Below, in pieces: positions 21,649 through 32,537 of a stretch of DNA of 64,000 nucleotides. Source of the DNA: Yponomeuta sedellus (lineage: Eukaryota > Arthropoda > Insecta > Lepidoptera > Yponomeutidae); NCBI GenBank assembly GCA_934045075.1, contig OW203734.1, positions 15,188,016 through 15,252,015 of the forward strand, read 5' to 3'. A model generated the notes under the pieces. That model made no database searches. It was not told where the DNA came from and saw only the letters and a program-made list of their open reading frames with translations. The first letter of the stretch is position 1, and each line of letters starts with the position of its first letter. Position numbers and translations under genes: made by a program.

Positions 21649-21982
21649 TATGTATAAGTAAACTCAGTATATATTTCCTATAGTATATTAATTGTAACTC
21701 TTAATGAGATGGATCTAATAGTGTAAACTATAGTTTTAGTGCATGCTTTATTAATAGTTTTGTAATACATTGTACGCTTTGATGTGCTTAAAATAGTCGT
21801 CGTTTAAATTAATATATTATGATAAACGAAAATAAGAGCCGCCAAGATACAGGCCCTGCCTAGGTTGGGGGCTGTCATCGAAACCTAAATTAATCATACC
21901 ATGAACAATCATTCTGTGCATCAAATTTTGTAATTTAACTGTGTCATTTTAAATAAATATTTTTTACTTTTACTTTACTTTA

Positions 21983-22585
21983 AGTTATAGAAAATAATGT
22001 GAGATGTAATTGTGTGATTTTATGACTGTAGAATTATAAAAGATAGTTTCCAAAAATAAAATATCGTGGACTATTTAGTCATAGTTAAAACTCAAGTTAT
22101 TAAAAAACACACACTCATTTCATTACACGCTACACTACTTCGCAGGTGCGAAGAAGCTATCAAACCCACATTTCAAGGATTATACTCGCGCCTGGCACCA
22201 CTGGAAGCGACACCACAGAGGAAGAGACATTGTCCTGTGGTAATCTGTGTACAGATTTTGAAACACATTTCAGATTTCCAACAATGTTGGATTAGCGAAA
22301 AAAATTCTAGCTATAAGTGCGTGACGTTTTTCATTTTGACGTTTGTCAAGTCAAGCTGTCAGGCAGCCACTTCGTCTGAATTTTTTTTCGTACAGTAAGG
22401 TATTTTAAAACGTAGTGTTTATACATTCTGTGGGTATTTTAATTTTACGTGAACTTGTGAGGCATCGCTCGCTTGCATTTTCCGATTTTTTTCCCACTCG
22501 CGAGTGACCCCATTTAAACGATAATCAATTAGAACTTAAGTTAGATAGCTGTAAACCTCTAGCTAGGTACGTATCAGGCTTAATC
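21983..22585 (+). other. Upstream region of the TPR gene
   Basis: About 600 bp between the LINE tail and the ATG of the TPR gene. No other gene or clear repeat is recognised. The promoter and 5' UTR of the TPR gene must lie here or be interrupted by the LINE; no TATA box at a convincing position was found. Confidence 0.4.
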
Positions 22586-25500
22586 ATGGACGAAACGAAG
22601 AAGAGCCCATCGGCGCCGCCGACTGTTGAAGAGTTGAAGAATATGGGGAACGATAGCGTAAAAAATGGCAAATACATAGAGGCCGTGATGCACTACACTC
22701 AAGCCATAAAAATGGACCCAAACAACTATGTTTTGTACAGTAACAGATCATTCGCGTTTCTGAAGTTGGACCAACACTATTTATCGCTTCAGGATGCCAA
22801 TGAAACGGTCCGATTGCAGCCTCAGTGGGCTAAGGTAACTCTTCAATCGTCTATCTGTTACCTATCTATATACATACTATAACTCAAATATTGTTATATA
22901 GTTAAAACTTAAAATAGAATCCTATGTGAAAATTAAAACAAGAGAACAATAATTTGTACTCAACTAAAATATCCACGCAGCGAGTTAAAGGTTCAATTGC
23001 CTCAATTCCAGGGTTATTTCCGTCGAGCCGAGGTAGAGGCAGCAAGTGAGTTGTATGATGAGGCTCTCATATCATACACCAGAGCTCTTCAACTGGACTT
23101 AGACAACCCCAAGCTAATGGAATCTATCAAGAAAATTACTGAAATGCAGGCTAATAAACTTAGAGGTGTGGTCTGATATATGATCAATTGTCTGTTTCAA
23201 GTGACTTTTCCTATTATCTATGTGTGTTGGTAAAAAAATATTTATCAAAGCATTGATATATATCAAGCATGCGTGTCAATTATGCATTTACAAAAAGGAT
23301 TTCATGTAAGGAAAGTCGTCTGAAATGAAATATGTTGTTTATACATTGTTTGGAAATTATGTATGTATTCAAGACACAGCAATTACTAGTAGACTCAGGA
23401 CATGGGCTATTTGCTTTCTAATTGAAATTTTCATTAATCTCATTTTAAAAACCATTACTCCTCTAAAGAATTGGTACAATCAGCAAATGTGTCTTCTATG
23501 CTTCTCTATTTACTTGTTGAAGGATATCATAAAGCTTACTGTAGGCAGCTTACTATCCATCTATTAAAGATGAAACACACCAATGCAGTGGCGGTTGCTT
23601 CCATAGAAACAAGAATATAAATACTACTGCAGTAAATGTAATACATATGTACTGATAGAGCGTTAGTGTGATTCATGCCTTACTTTATTTTCTGTAAATA
23701 AAAAACATTGATAAGGTTCTACAAGGCCAGACCTTATCAAAATATCATGTATCTTATAGAATATTATTTTTGATCCATTTAAACTTTTGTTTCTCTCTGT
23801 ATAATTAAAGGGCTGCACAGTGTACTTAGTAAAAAAAAGTTTGGTTCAACATTTTTGTTTTGTTTCAGTCAATCAAAACATAATCTGGATCAGCACCTGC
23901 ATCGGCTTGGTGATAGGAATATTTGTGGTTATCATGGACTATACACTTACACAGAAACCTACACTGTCTGTAAGTATTATTAGTAAAAATTCAATGCAAG
24001 TCGGACGCGCGCACCGTACATCCTGTAAAAAATTGTAGGTAGGTACTTGCATAGTACTTACCTACATGGGGGGTGGGCAGCAGCGCCCCCTGCAGTACAA
24101 TTTCACCGAACTGCGATCCCAAACCCGCATGCCCAGCGTGGGGATTATGGGCATTACCCCCTATGATAGCACAACGTGGCGCTCTTTAGGGGAGGGCTAT
24201 GTCCAGCAGTGGACTAAAGGAAGGCCAATGAGACGAGATAAAGAATGTAAACAAAGTTTTAGGGGTTCAAAACATTTTTATTTGAATAAATTATGGTTAT
24301 ACAAATTTCGGATTCCCTATTCTAATCGCTGTCGTCTGTATTAGTCAAACATGATTCACCGGAAGAGTACGAATCAGCCGTATTTATGACGAAACTATCC
24401 ATATTATTGTCAATCATGCTGTCAATATGGCTATAAAAATTGTCCTCGTATCACTTCGAACGCAATCTAAACAAGAATGAACTATTATAGTTCACAAAAT
24501 GGCGGATGGAACCAAATGTTGACAACTGCCGTACTGAAAGTTTTCCTGTACCACTAAATACGCAACGACAGCTGTAGTCGATCAAATGACGCCATTACCG
24601 CATACGTGTGACAAGGACAGAGATAATAATCGCTCACTATCGCTATGCACAGAACATAATGATCGCTATGTATCTCAATAGCGGTCCGTTTGTTTACATT
24701 CTTTATCTCGTCTCCTTGGCCTTCCTTTAGTATAGCCTGACGCCGACGACTTGCATATAAATAGTTTGGGTATAGTCTCGCAGTTTTTTTCGAGCTATTC
24801 CTTAACTTCAAAGAATTTTTTTTTATAAATTAATTACAAATGTATACTATAGTTTACAGATTTTTTTCTGTATTTGTAGTATCTTGCTGACCTCACTTCA
24901 CTTCAATTTTAATTCCCTTGACTGTCGAAATACACGTTTTTTGCGGCATAAACGACCGTAACTTTTTTTCTGTGCCTCCACGCGTTTCCGAGACATCTGG
25001 ATGTATGGACGGACTTCAGTGATCAAATGAGGGTTCTGTTTCTCCTTTTAAAGTACATAACTCCTGAAAGATGATTTAAGTGACGTTGCTAGTGCTATTG
25101 AACGTCATCAAGGGCCTAAGTTACGTTTTTAAAGTTTAACCTTTCCCTCAGTCTCACACATCATAAACTTTTCCATGATTGTAAAAGGATGACGCTCGCA
25201 TTTAGAAATAAACTATTCCTTAAAATAATCCTTTTTGTCTCTGAGGAGTGCTTTAGAGGAACCATTATCTTATAAACAGTTTTTATTCACCCATGATTAT
25301 CGAAAGTATACTAATATTCTTTTACAATACTTAATTGAAAATTAATGTACATGTAAGTTACAACGACACTATAAACGATTATAAATGTTTCTTTGTTGAT
25401 ATTTCAATACACCAAGAAGGATTTGGAATAACTTTTTGATACTTAGATTTTTCTTTTTCAGCATCCATTCAGTATGGTGGCATTTTCGTTGGCACTGGCA

Positions 25501-28028
25501 GGTATGGGCTGGTCCATTGGCAAAGGGGCCACCCTAATGAACACTTGGAATGCTGGGAAGTCACTCAGCCCCCCTGATGATTTAGGTAAGTTGCAATATA
25601 AAACTATGCCATATTTAGACTACCATAGAACTGACTGAGACATGTACGTCAAACCAACACTTCTTTTCAGCAATATACTTTGTAAGTGATCAATAAGTAG
25701 CTTATTAAATGTCTGTACGGTCATTTAGTCAATTACTATTTTGGACATGTAGAATATTATTATCAATTCAATTATTTCATTTTATTCTATTTAATATAAT
25801 AATATTATTGCTTTTTGACATTCACTGTTTTGTTTCCTGCATTACTGGGCCATCCTTGCCTCAGCATAAATTATTAAAATAATTTTGACATTTAAAATTT
25901 TATATTAATATTACTTGCTAAAATATTATTTATAAAAATCACTTAATGCCTGCGACTCTGATTACACAAAGTTAATACAAATTGAATTTATTTATTTCGA
26001 GTTTTAATCTATATGGACATTTTTCACGCATATATACAATATATTTCTAATATCTAATATAATTGCATAGACATGAAAAACGTATACTGATCCATTACAC
26101 AATTACTGATACTGATATCAGCATTACACAATTTAAACCGGTCTGATAACCGTTTTTCCAACCGCACCTTAGCTCTCTTGGCGCTGCACGCCGCGCACAC
26201 CGGGTACCGGCAGAATATCAGTGCTGAAGTTTTTTTTCCGAACTTCCAGCACATGCTGAGTCGGAGCCCATTTACGTTTGCCACACCTACGTTGGTCACT
26301 CTTTGTCCAGTACATTGCCGTACTGTGTATGGCTAGTTGTCGTGTGTGTTTCGCTTTTCATGTACCTATGCTACTGTTTTGTTTGTTTATTATTTCTTCG
26401 TGCTGTGACTTGTAACCAGATTCTTAAGGCTTCACTTTGTATACGTGTGTGTGTCTTGTGTAAATAAATGGTTTATCAATCAATCAATCATTTGAGTATA
26501 TTTTAGTATTGCTCGAAGGTAAACTGTTTGACTGCCTCATTGTTCTAGGGGTGTCACTTCTGATTACCATGCCATAGTTCGTGGGTTCGAATCCCACTCG
26601 GGGCCGCCGAACATTTATAGAAATGATCTCTTTCTATAAATGTATTTGAAAGGATGTATTTCCATGTTTGTGATGTCCTTGCCTGGTTACCATAGCACAG
26701 GGTATTCCCAATTTAGTCCAGGACAAGTGGTCGGACAAAACTCTGAAAGTTATTTATCACAGACATTAATTTCTGTGTTACAAAATCTTTGACAAAAGGT
26801 TCAGGAATCAAACGCAAAAATAAAGCACATCATTACAACAAAATGTTGTAATGTGTGACGGGGTCTCAAGTCTACGCCGCGTACGCAAACGCTTATTCGA
26901 AGGCACGCTGTTTTAAGAGGATTTAAAAGTCTTTCGTCCTGCCTAATAGGGGTATTCTTAAATTTTCTTTCATAATGTGGGGGGGACACTTATTATTTAC
27001 GAAAAAACCTATATTTCAGTAATAAACTAAAATGTAACGAAGGTTAAAAGCCATTTTTCTAAAATTGTTTTAAACCTGGAAAAAGAGCTCGCAGTGTCAT
27101 GGCGTCGAATCGGAAGTCACGCCTACGTAAACAACATCGTAATCATACAAAAAAGCACGGTTGAAGTTTACCAATGTTTACCTAAGCGTGACGTCACGCG
27201 GTGTTATTAGTCAAAATGGCTGAACGCAGTATTATAATCTTATTTTTTTTGAAAATATTTGTTGTCTGTTTTTTATAAAACTACTTAAATCAGTGTTTTA
27301 AATCCTTTTAGTGTGTCCTTTCCCCTAAAATCGTTACATCTTTGATTATTTGATACTCGTCACGCCTATTATTACTCGTAGCCTCAATACCTATCTACCT
27401 TTACCTAAGTTAACCTAAGTTACCTATCTAAAATTTATGGCAAATTTTAGGTCTGAATAAGTAGAACACTGTATTTACTGTAATCTTTTTCTGGTGCATA
27501 ACAAGTAATATTTTAGCTTTCTTTTTTTTATTAATGGCAACTCAAATCGGTCCTAATTTGGACGACTATTTCCGCCAAAAAACTTGGCGATCATTTGTAT
27601 CTTCTTCTATCTATAATATAAAAATGTGTTGGTAAGCGCAAATCTCGAGAGCAGCCGAACCGATTTCGCCAATTCTTTTTTTTTGGATATTCCTTGAAGT
27701 AGGTACGAGGATGGTTCTTACGGAGGGGAGAATAAAAAAAATAAGCAATCGACTGTTAGTTCGCTGGGTCAGCTAGTAGCAAATAAAAATTTGTTTAGTA
27801 GTTAAAGATGAGAAAACAGATTTCTGCTTCTCCATTTTTTACACCACACTCGTATGGTGTCACAATCTGTATTTCGACTGTCATTTCGGATTTAGGATTA
27901 ATTTATGTAACCTCTCGTTTTTCGCAGGTACCAACAATGAATCCGAAGAGAAAGAGACAATGATGCCAGGGAAAAAGAAGTACAGCAAAGCCCAAGCACG
28001 GCAAAGGTATAAGCAGGGTAAACTTTAG
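22586..28028 (+). CDS. TPR-domain membrane protein, five exons
   Basis: Predicted 242-residue protein from exons 22586-22834, 23012-23165, 23869-23969, 25462-25585 and 27928-28028. All donors begin GT, all acceptors end AG, and phases match (0, 1, 0, 1). Residues 12-115 form TPR repeats (GNDSVKNGKYIEAVMHYTQA, YSNRSFAFLKL, GYFRRAEVEAASELYDEAL) close to the first TPR domain of HOP/STI1, which binds Hsp70 tails; that partner is inference. Exon 3 encodes a membrane segment (IIWISTCIGLVIGIFVVIM, about 139-157), and exon 4 a second, weaker hydrophobic segment. The C terminus is lysine-rich. No named ortholog is recognised. If exon 2 is not spliced, the frame stops three codons later (GVV), giving a soluble 137-residue form. 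The gene is convergent with INTS3. Confidence 0.8.
24066..24735. repeat. RTE-type tail and inverted repeat in intron 3 of the TPR gene
   Basis: At 24066-24240 the sequence ends GGGCTATGTCCAGCAGTGGAC, the common 3' end of lepidopteran RTE-type LINE and SINE copies (encoding the phrase GYVQQWT). GGAAGGCCAATGAGACGAGA at 24219-24238 and its continuation AAAGAATGTAAACAAA recur inverted at 24686-24733, so two tails face each other across about 450 bp. Confidence 0.5.
26290..26640 (+). repeat. LINE-like tail and tRNA-like SINE in intron 4 of the TPR gene
   Basis: A retroposon 3' end is suggested by AAATAAATGGTTTATCAATC followed by further ATCA units near 26464-26490. Directly after it, 26530-26640 contains a B box in GTGGGTTCGAATCCCACTCG, typical of a tRNA-derived SINE. 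No clear A box is present. Family names cannot be given from sequence alone. Confidence 0.45.
27606..27776 (+). mobile_element. Putative nonautonomous Helitron
   Basis: The start TCTATCTATAATATAAAAAT and the end GGTCAGCTAG (CTAG 3' end) resemble the short Helitrons that are abundant in Lepidoptera. The inner phrase GAGAGCAGCCGAACCGATTT is also typical. The A/T insertion context is not clean, so the call is tentative. It is intronic in the TPR gene. Confidence 0.35.
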
Positions 28029-28394
28029 TACAACATACTTCGTTTTTGTAGGGGTGTAGTCTGTAAGAGAGTAAAGTTTGGGCATTTTTAGTTAGCACTT
28101 AAGTATTACTAATACTGCTGACAAAAAACTGCAGTTATGTGTGAGTTGCAATACATGTGGCTTTGGGTACCAATTAGATTTGTGCTGATCTAATGACGCC
28201 ACGATTGTCGTAATTTAAATGATTGCCTAATGATGTTATTGCTGATTATTTTAAGATGATTTATAAATCAAACAGATTATATAAAGGATTGTCTTTGGAT
28301 ACCCGCAGTTATGGCTTGGGCCGCATTTTGGGACATAATAGATTTTACAGTCACTGGAGATTACATTTGGGGAATTTGCATATTGTATTGTAAA
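28029..28394. other. 3' flank of the TPR gene, nothing recognised
   Basis: It should hold the 3' UTR of the TPR gene. No convincing polyadenylation signal was identified, and no repeat is recognised. Confidence 0.35.
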
Positions 28395-28560
28395 GCCAGG
28401 TTTTCAGTCTGATTGCGCTCGGTCCGAGTGCGCCATCCGAGTAAACTAATGGTTCTGATTGGCTATTTTGGTGTTGTCACGAAAAACCGTCAAATCAGAA
28501 GCATTAGTTTACTCGGATGGCACACTCGGTCCGAGCGTACTAATACAGTGAAAACCTGGC
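28395..28560. mobile_element. MITE, TIR GCCAGGTTTTCA
   Basis: A 166-bp unit beginning GCCAGGTTTTCAGTCTGATT and ending TGAAAACCTGGC. The inner arms CTCGGTCCGAGTGCGCCATC and CATTAGTTTACTCGGATGGC pair over about 60 bp, making a strong hairpin. Noncoding. Confidence 0.7.
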
Positions 28561-28609
28561 CTAAATTAGATACTGGCCACTATTGACTTGCTAAACCGAT
28601 AACTTGTAT

Positions 28610-29032
28610 TTAAGCGATACGCGGTGCTTACTAGCGCCACCGATGGAAAAAAAACATATCTTTTATAACGTGTCATTGAAAAAAGTGAACATCATAAACC
28701 TTTATATTATTTTTGTAGTACTAACCAGTGCTAAGGACAATTTTAAACACCTATTTAGAGGCTAAAAATTCTGCCCATGCCGGGCTCGAACCCGTGACCT
28801 CTAGCTAACCGTACCTCTGGTACGGTCAGACGGAGGAGCCCCTAAATACTGACAAGAAACTAGGTCCAAGAATCTAGAACTTTAAAGCAGTTTTGCCACA
28901 AACAGAGTGAAATAAAGTGATGGGTTGTTGATCTTAGGTTCTAAAAATAGTTTACACAGTTGTGAAAATTTACGATGTTCGCCTTTTAAAAAAAAAACAT
29001 AATAAAACAAGTTACACCACGTAGCGCCTTAA
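28610..29032. mobile_element. TTAA-flanked MITE, copy 2, with nested tRNA-like repeat
   Basis: Flanked by TTAA at 28610-28613 and 29029-29032. The ends carry GCTTACTAGCGCCACC and CACGTAGCGCC. A degenerate minus-strand tRNA-like copy (about 28720-28815, with CCTATTTAGAGGCTAAAAAT) is nested inside. It is followed by the same internal palindrome seen in the other copies (CTAGGTCCAAGAATCTAGAA ... TTGTTGATCTTAGGTTCTA). Confidence 0.55.
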
Positions 29033-29450
29033 TACAAAAGGTGGGGTTTCGGAATCGCAAAACAACTTTGTTGTATGTAAATGTTAAAATCTGTCAATAT
29101 GTAATTGTATAAAACGAAAATGAATCCTAAAATCACTCCGAATAGCGTCCAGTGGCAGTGTTACATTGGTGTAGGGATTTATAAGAAAGTTTATGTAGCG
29201 TTTGATTATTAGGCGTAAGCGCAGAACTTCGACCAATTACACTCGACTGCTATTAGCGGTCTTGTATTCCTGTCTGCAAGCGTTACCTTATGAAACTGTT
29301 TTAATATAATCTTTATATTTTTAATCTATATAGTACTATACTTAAGTGTGGTTGATTGAAGTTGTCGAATACTTATTTGAAATATTGGGTTACGTCGAAA
29401 ATGTGAAATTCTTGAAACAATAGGTAACGCTTAGTTAAAACCATAATGTG

Positions 29451-29694
29451 TTAAGGCGCTTTAGGGTACTAACTAGCGTCGGCCTAAGATCTGAACCGGC
29501 GATCAGAACCTAGGATCAAAAACGGCCGTTTTTAGCGGAAATCGATTAAAGTTCTAAGTTTTTGATACTACGTGCTAGACTGTATGTTCTGAAAATAGTT
29601 ATCTTCTTTAAATAAGATTTGATATGTTTGCTTTTTAAAAAAATTGTGATTTTATTCCTCTGGTGGCGCTAGTTAGCACCCCAAAGCGCCTTAA
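29451..29694. mobile_element. TTAA-flanked MITE, copy 3, clean ends
   Basis: The cleanest copy: TTAA, then GGCGCTTTAGGGTACTAACT, ending AGTTAGCACCCCAAAGCGCC, then TTAA. The interior is an imperfect palindrome centred near 29540 (AAAACGGCCGTTTT). At 244 bp it is the shortest family member. Confidence 0.7.
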
Positions 29695-31326
29695 ATAGAA
29701 ATTCTTTTCATTCGTCATTCTTCGATATAATTTTCCATTCCATTATTCCGTAAATAATTATTTATGACTGCGGATTGGGTAGATCATAGTGAAGCGCGAA
29801 TTTTTTTTTAAATTTAAAGAATTTTATTATGTAAATAAAATTCTTTAACTCTGCTATTTCGAAAAATATTGATCTGACAAAAACTCTTGAGCACAAGTTG
29901 TTGTAAAAAAACTATTATTTCAATAACTATTGTCTCAAGATTTGCCTTTGTTAGAGGTACGTTTGTTTAAAGAACCCGACACTACAGCGGGTACGAATTT
30001 TTGAGCATTTAAAATAAAAGATATTCTTCTTCCAATTTTATAACTTTTTTTTTTCTATGCTCTGCTTATAACAAGCTTGTCCCGTGTCTTTTAAATAAAA
30101 CAAGTGTTACTTAAAGAGGGAATACTTGATCCTATGTGTAAAATGTATTTCGAAAATTGCATCAATAGTTACAATATATTCTTTGAATAAAATTCTTGGT
30201 CTCATACCTTACACTTAAAACAAGTCCGTAACTGTATCTGAGACGAAACTATACAACAATAAAGGATCACGTAACTTTACACAAATATTACAGAGACAAT
30301 GTGCCAAAATGTACAATGCTTAACTACTTAAATTTACAGTAATAATACAGTTGATAGTGGTGAACTTTAAGCTTGGTGGATCGTTGCTTCTTGAACTTGG
30401 TTTCTCAAATAGGGGCTCCAGCTTGTCATGCGTCATTGCAAGACACCAAACTAATTGTACAGAAAGAGTACAGCTACCATGTCAACACGTTAGAACCTTG
30501 TCACATTAACCTTGTCTAATTTATGAGAAGTTGACGATTTTGACAAGGTACTGAAATGCATGTCATGTTAGTGGACGTGACTTTAAAAAGTGCACAATTA
30601 CTCATTACGCCTCGTACGAATAGGTATGCAGTTCAAAACACAATATCTGAATCAGGATGACAGGGTTTGCTACTAGCATCTACTAGTCACTTTGGATATG
30701 ACCAAAATGTCACGTGATGATGTTTATTTTGTTACGCGGTCTACTATCACACAATATTCACAAACAGAAGGTTAACGAGTTTGCTAAGCTTGTGAAGTCT
30801 TTCCCAAATTGACGCTGCATGCACTTTGTGTCGCAGCTCAGCACGGAGAACAGTCGTCGACGTCGTCTGACATGCTTACCACGAATTCTACGAGGGCTCT
30901 TATGGTGGTATCTCCCACTTGCCATTTTCTGATATGCATCTCAATAATTACACTCATGCCAGTGTAGTTCTTCGCCACAATACGTGATTTATAGAGAATT
31001 AGTGTCTGTTCATTCTCGCGAGGCGTTCCCTTTCTTTGAGCCAGCAACTATGGAGGACATCGATGTATAGCAGCGTCTCTCTCTGTGTACTGAGTTTCTC
31101 AACGATCTAAAGCGAGAGTGTTAGTGTAAATACCACGCAAACAAGCAAGGTGCTTGTTGTTTGTGACTCGTACCTACAATTGACTAAAAACGACACGAGA
31201 GACGAAATACGAGCGCATGATTATACTCTCGCCTCGCATCTCGTGCGAGAGTGTAAATGAGACGTAATATTAAAAAATCCAATAATGGAATAAATCCATG
31301 CTGAGCTTGCAACACTCACAGAGTTG
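29695..31326. other. Intergenic region, no gene supported
   Basis: AT-rich DNA between the TPR gene and INTS3. A 69-codon minus-strand frame at 30838-31047 has no recognisable domain and no splice context I could support. No tRNA or repeat family is clearly recognised. Confidence 0.35.
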
Positions 31327-31654
31327 GGCCTGCGCAGACGAGGGAATCGTAAAAAATGTCCTCAGAGTACTTGTCGCGGACTCAACGCCTACGGTGTGCG
31401 GTCATTTTGTTCCCCGGGAATTGACTGATGCGTACGCTTTAAGCAAATATTCTGAGATTACATTGTGTTGTAATTTATATGAAGTTGAAAAAGAAAAGGC
31501 GTTTCAAAAGAAAACACCTAAGTTTTGTCCAGTCCGGTCTCTTGATGTCCTCGGTAACTTGAGGTACTTTTTGTACGGGGTACTTTTAGTCCTTATTTGA
31601 TATAATTTATAAGAAATCTATAGGTATATCGATAGTCCCTCGTCTGCGCAGGCC
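31327..31654. mobile_element. MITE, TIR GGCCTGCGCAGACGAGGGA
   Basis: A 328-bp unit with 19-bp terminal inverted repeats GGCCTGCGCAGACGAGGGA / TCCCTCGTCTGCGCAGGCC. Target-site duplications are not obvious. A 100-codon plus-strand frame inside it is not recognised and may be chance. Confidence 0.6.
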
Positions 31655-32537
31655 TTTAATCTATGCAGGGGCTATTAAAAGAATGCCGTGGACGGATTTA
31701 AAAAAATTATAGAACTTTCGTTTTTCTAGATACAGGGATTTTTCGAACCGTTGTCGTCGCGTCGCGTCGTCGCACGGTATAAATGCGAGTATCGAACAAA
31801 AAGGAACTCGGTGTCACCGTAAAACCATCTACCGTGGAATTTCATAAAAAGGGTAGCATGCTTTCTCCTGTGGTGTTAGTTCACGTAACCTCATGCTTTG
31901 ATAATTGCTATTGATATTTGATGCATGTACCCATTTAGTGCCTACTGGCCCACCCAAATGGATAGTTTTTAATTGTTAGTCAAGGTCAAAATTCATCCGG
32001 GTGTCGAGGTAGGTAACCTCCCTTTTCGTGTGCAATTAATTACCTAAGTATTATACCTAGATAACGCCAGAAATTTTATTCTAAACCTTTGAATTGAACA
32101 CAATTTACCGGCAAATGTGATACTTCTGAACCATAGAGGTACAATAATTTAATTTAAAATTTTACCACATTGTAACAACTGTATTAAGGGTAGGGATTAC
32201 ACTATCAAATAACCCTAATGATATTAAATTTATGAGAAATGCCTTGGTTAAAACGCTTATTTATTTTTATTGCCAGCTATAATGGTACCTATTGAGACTG
32301 TAATCCCTAACAAAATAATGTAACATACAGAGCCAGTGCATCAGTTATTTCTTAGTTATCATTTTCTTACTCGTTTGTTGTAAGTTGGAATTCCAAGAAT
32401 TGAGACCTACAGACGAATGTGAAAGTCTCGGCATTAAACGTAAGGGTAACAAAAATATTATAAATTACCAATAACTATTATTGTATTGTGGAGTTGCACT
32501 TTGGTGTTATCAATTACTGTTGAAGGTGTTACACGAA

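Larger units (their letters stand above)
17289..21982 (+). mobile_element. CR1-like LINE, near full length, ORF2 broken
   Basis: A non-LTR retrotransposon with ORF1 (17289-18392), a broken ORF2 (18711-21648) and a 3' UTR that ends in a TTTAC-type tail near 21960-21982. The PHD-plus-coiled-coil ORF1 and an ORF2 with endonuclease and RT but no RNase H fit the CR1/L2 group. The exact clade was not determined, and the 5' UTR probably extends upstream of 17289. Confidence 0.8.

Noticed and set aside
30838..31047. 69-codon minus-strand frame as an extra gene
   Set aside because: No recognisable domain, no homolog recalled, and no splice or promoter context.
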